Source: Pseudomonas sp. REP124 (GTDB lineage Bacteria > Pseudomonadota > Gammaproteobacteria > Pseudomonadales > Pseudomonadaceae). Taken from it: 64,000 bases of DNA. The notes below the pieces were generated by a model. The model ran no database searches. It saw only the letters and a program-made list of their open reading frames with translations, and was not told the origin of the DNA. A program made the translations under genes and the position numbers. Location of the stretch: the NCBI RefSeq assembly GCF_020164475.1, contig NZ_JAIQWX010000004.1, forward strand, positions 1-64,000, written 5' to 3'. Positions 63,514 through 64,000 of this stretch are shown here, in pieces (position 1 is the stretch's first letter; each line of letters opens with the position of its first letter).

Positions 63514-63611
63514 GACCGTAGGAGCAAGGCTTGCCCGCGAAGGCGTTATGTCGGCCGACGTTGATGTTGGGTGTGCCGGCCTCTTCGCGGGCAAGCCTCG
63601 CTCCTACAGGG
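63514..63611. repeat. REP palindromic pair
   Basis: Arms ACCGTAGGAGCAAGGCTTGC and GCAAGCCTCGCTCCTACAGG. Confidence 0.86.
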
Positions 63612-63618
63612 ATCGGGG

Positions 63619-64000
63619 TCACTCCGGCAGCCCCGCCAGGCGCAGGCCTTCGGTGAACCGTTCGAGGTCTTCCGGGCGCTTGATTGGCAGCCAATCCTTG
63701 AGCCTGGAGAGCCTCAATCCGGGATCCAGTTCATGCAGGCGCTCCATTGCCTGTGCCGCCTGGTCCATGTGTCCGCTCAGGGCATGGCAGGCGGTCACCA
63801 GGGCTGCGGCGGGCAACAGGGTCGGGAGGTTTCTCAGGGCTTTTTCCGCCCATTCCGTGGCGCATTCATAACGCCCGGCGAAGAAGTGCGAGAGGGCCAT
63901 GCCCACCTGCATTCTGAACATCTCCGGGTCCACGGGGCTCAGGCGTGCGGCGTGGGTCAGGTCCTTGATGGCCGATTCGCTGTCGCCGCGCAGCGTGCGC
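63619..64000 (-). CDS. TPR-containing protein, C-terminal part (truncated by the window edge)
   Basis: The last 126 codons of a gene that continues beyond base 64000. The visible part carries TPR repeats (AIKDLTHAARLSPVDPEMFR, ALSHFFAGRYECATEWAEKA, ALSGHMDQAAQAMERLHELD) and ends RPEDLERFTEGLRLAGLPE. This tail is typical of the TPR part of CadC-like or adenylate-cyclase-type regulators with an N-terminal DNA-binding or cyclase domain, which is outside the window. Ordinary interpretation: the tail of a large cytosolic or membrane regulator. Confidence 0.85.
   Translation of the reverse strand, partial: RTLRGDSESAIKDLTHAARLSPVDPEMFRMQVGMALSHFFAGRYECATEWAEKALRNLPTLLPAAALVTACHALSGHMDQAAQAMERLHELDPGLRLSRLKDWLPIKRPEDLERFTEGLRLAGLPE

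Overview
This window is chromosomal DNA of a Pseudomonas, most likely of the P. fluorescens group. The evidence is high GC with typical Pseudomonas codon use, a tusDCBE-ybiB operon, a GcsR/gcvH/glyA locus, and more than twenty palindromic REP pairs (arms near TGTAGGAGCGAG / CTCGCTCCTACA or the TGTGGGAGCGGG variant) filling most gaps between genes. I see no rRNA, tRNA, transposase, prophage or CRISPR array. The species cannot be fixed from the sequence alone.

Layout. 0-8.8 kb: housekeeping genes (yqjG, the tusDCBE tRNA-thiolation relay with ybiB, a lipoprotein, a GNAT enzyme, a hemerythrin, ogt, ggt, a cysteine hydrolase). 8.9-12.3 kb: LysR regulator, NCS1 permease and nitrilase-type amidohydrolase. 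12.5-15.1 kb: sterol-desaturase-like enzyme and a translationally coupled murein pair (VanX-like dipeptidase and L,D-transpeptidase). 15.3-19.0 kb: glyA, gcvH and the sigma54 activator gcsR, with a clear -24/-12 promoter and upstream dyads before gcvH; gcvP, gcvT and sdaA are absent. 19.0-26.1 kb: a second LysR/NCS1 module with an arginase-family ureohydrolase, an aldehyde dehydrogenase and a GMC alcohol dehydrogenase. 26.2-33.2 kb: mixed genes, including a secreted protein made of 13-residue repeats. 33.4-36.2 kb: ChaN-HmuV-HmuU haem import operon in which hmuT appears deleted, leaving a 16-codon stub. 36.5-38.0 kb: catalase.

38.0-48.3 kb is a signalling island: two paralogous membrane PAS histidine kinases, two near-identical stand-alone receivers, one FixJ/StyR-type LuxR response regulator, an MscS channel fused to a cyclic-nucleotide-binding domain, a Dps-like protein without the usual ferroxidase residues, an NDH-2-like flavoprotein and a small membrane protein. 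A 12-bp palindrome, ATACC-N2-GGTAT and close variants, recurs at eight places between 31.3 and 48.3 kb. At the two receiver genes it lies exactly 24 nt upstream of the same -10 hexamer. I read this as the operator of a local regulon not tied to any described system I know; it also reaches the first secreted repeat protein.

48.4-52.6 kb: LysR, an NTF2-like protein, an SGNH hydrolase, a second 13-residue-repeat secreted protein, a periplasmic chorismate mutase and a small unknown. 52.8-63.5 kb: a probable (chloro)hydroquinone catabolic cluster with a nitroreductase, a PcpA/LinE-type ring-cleaving dioxygenase, a WrbA quinone reductase, two glutathione transferases (one LinD/PcpC-like), an atypical tryptophan-2,3-dioxygenase-fold haem protein lacking the distal His, a LysR regulator, an amidase, a maleylacetate-reductase-like enzyme and an aromatic-uptake-type outer-membrane protein. 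The window ends inside a TPR-containing gene.
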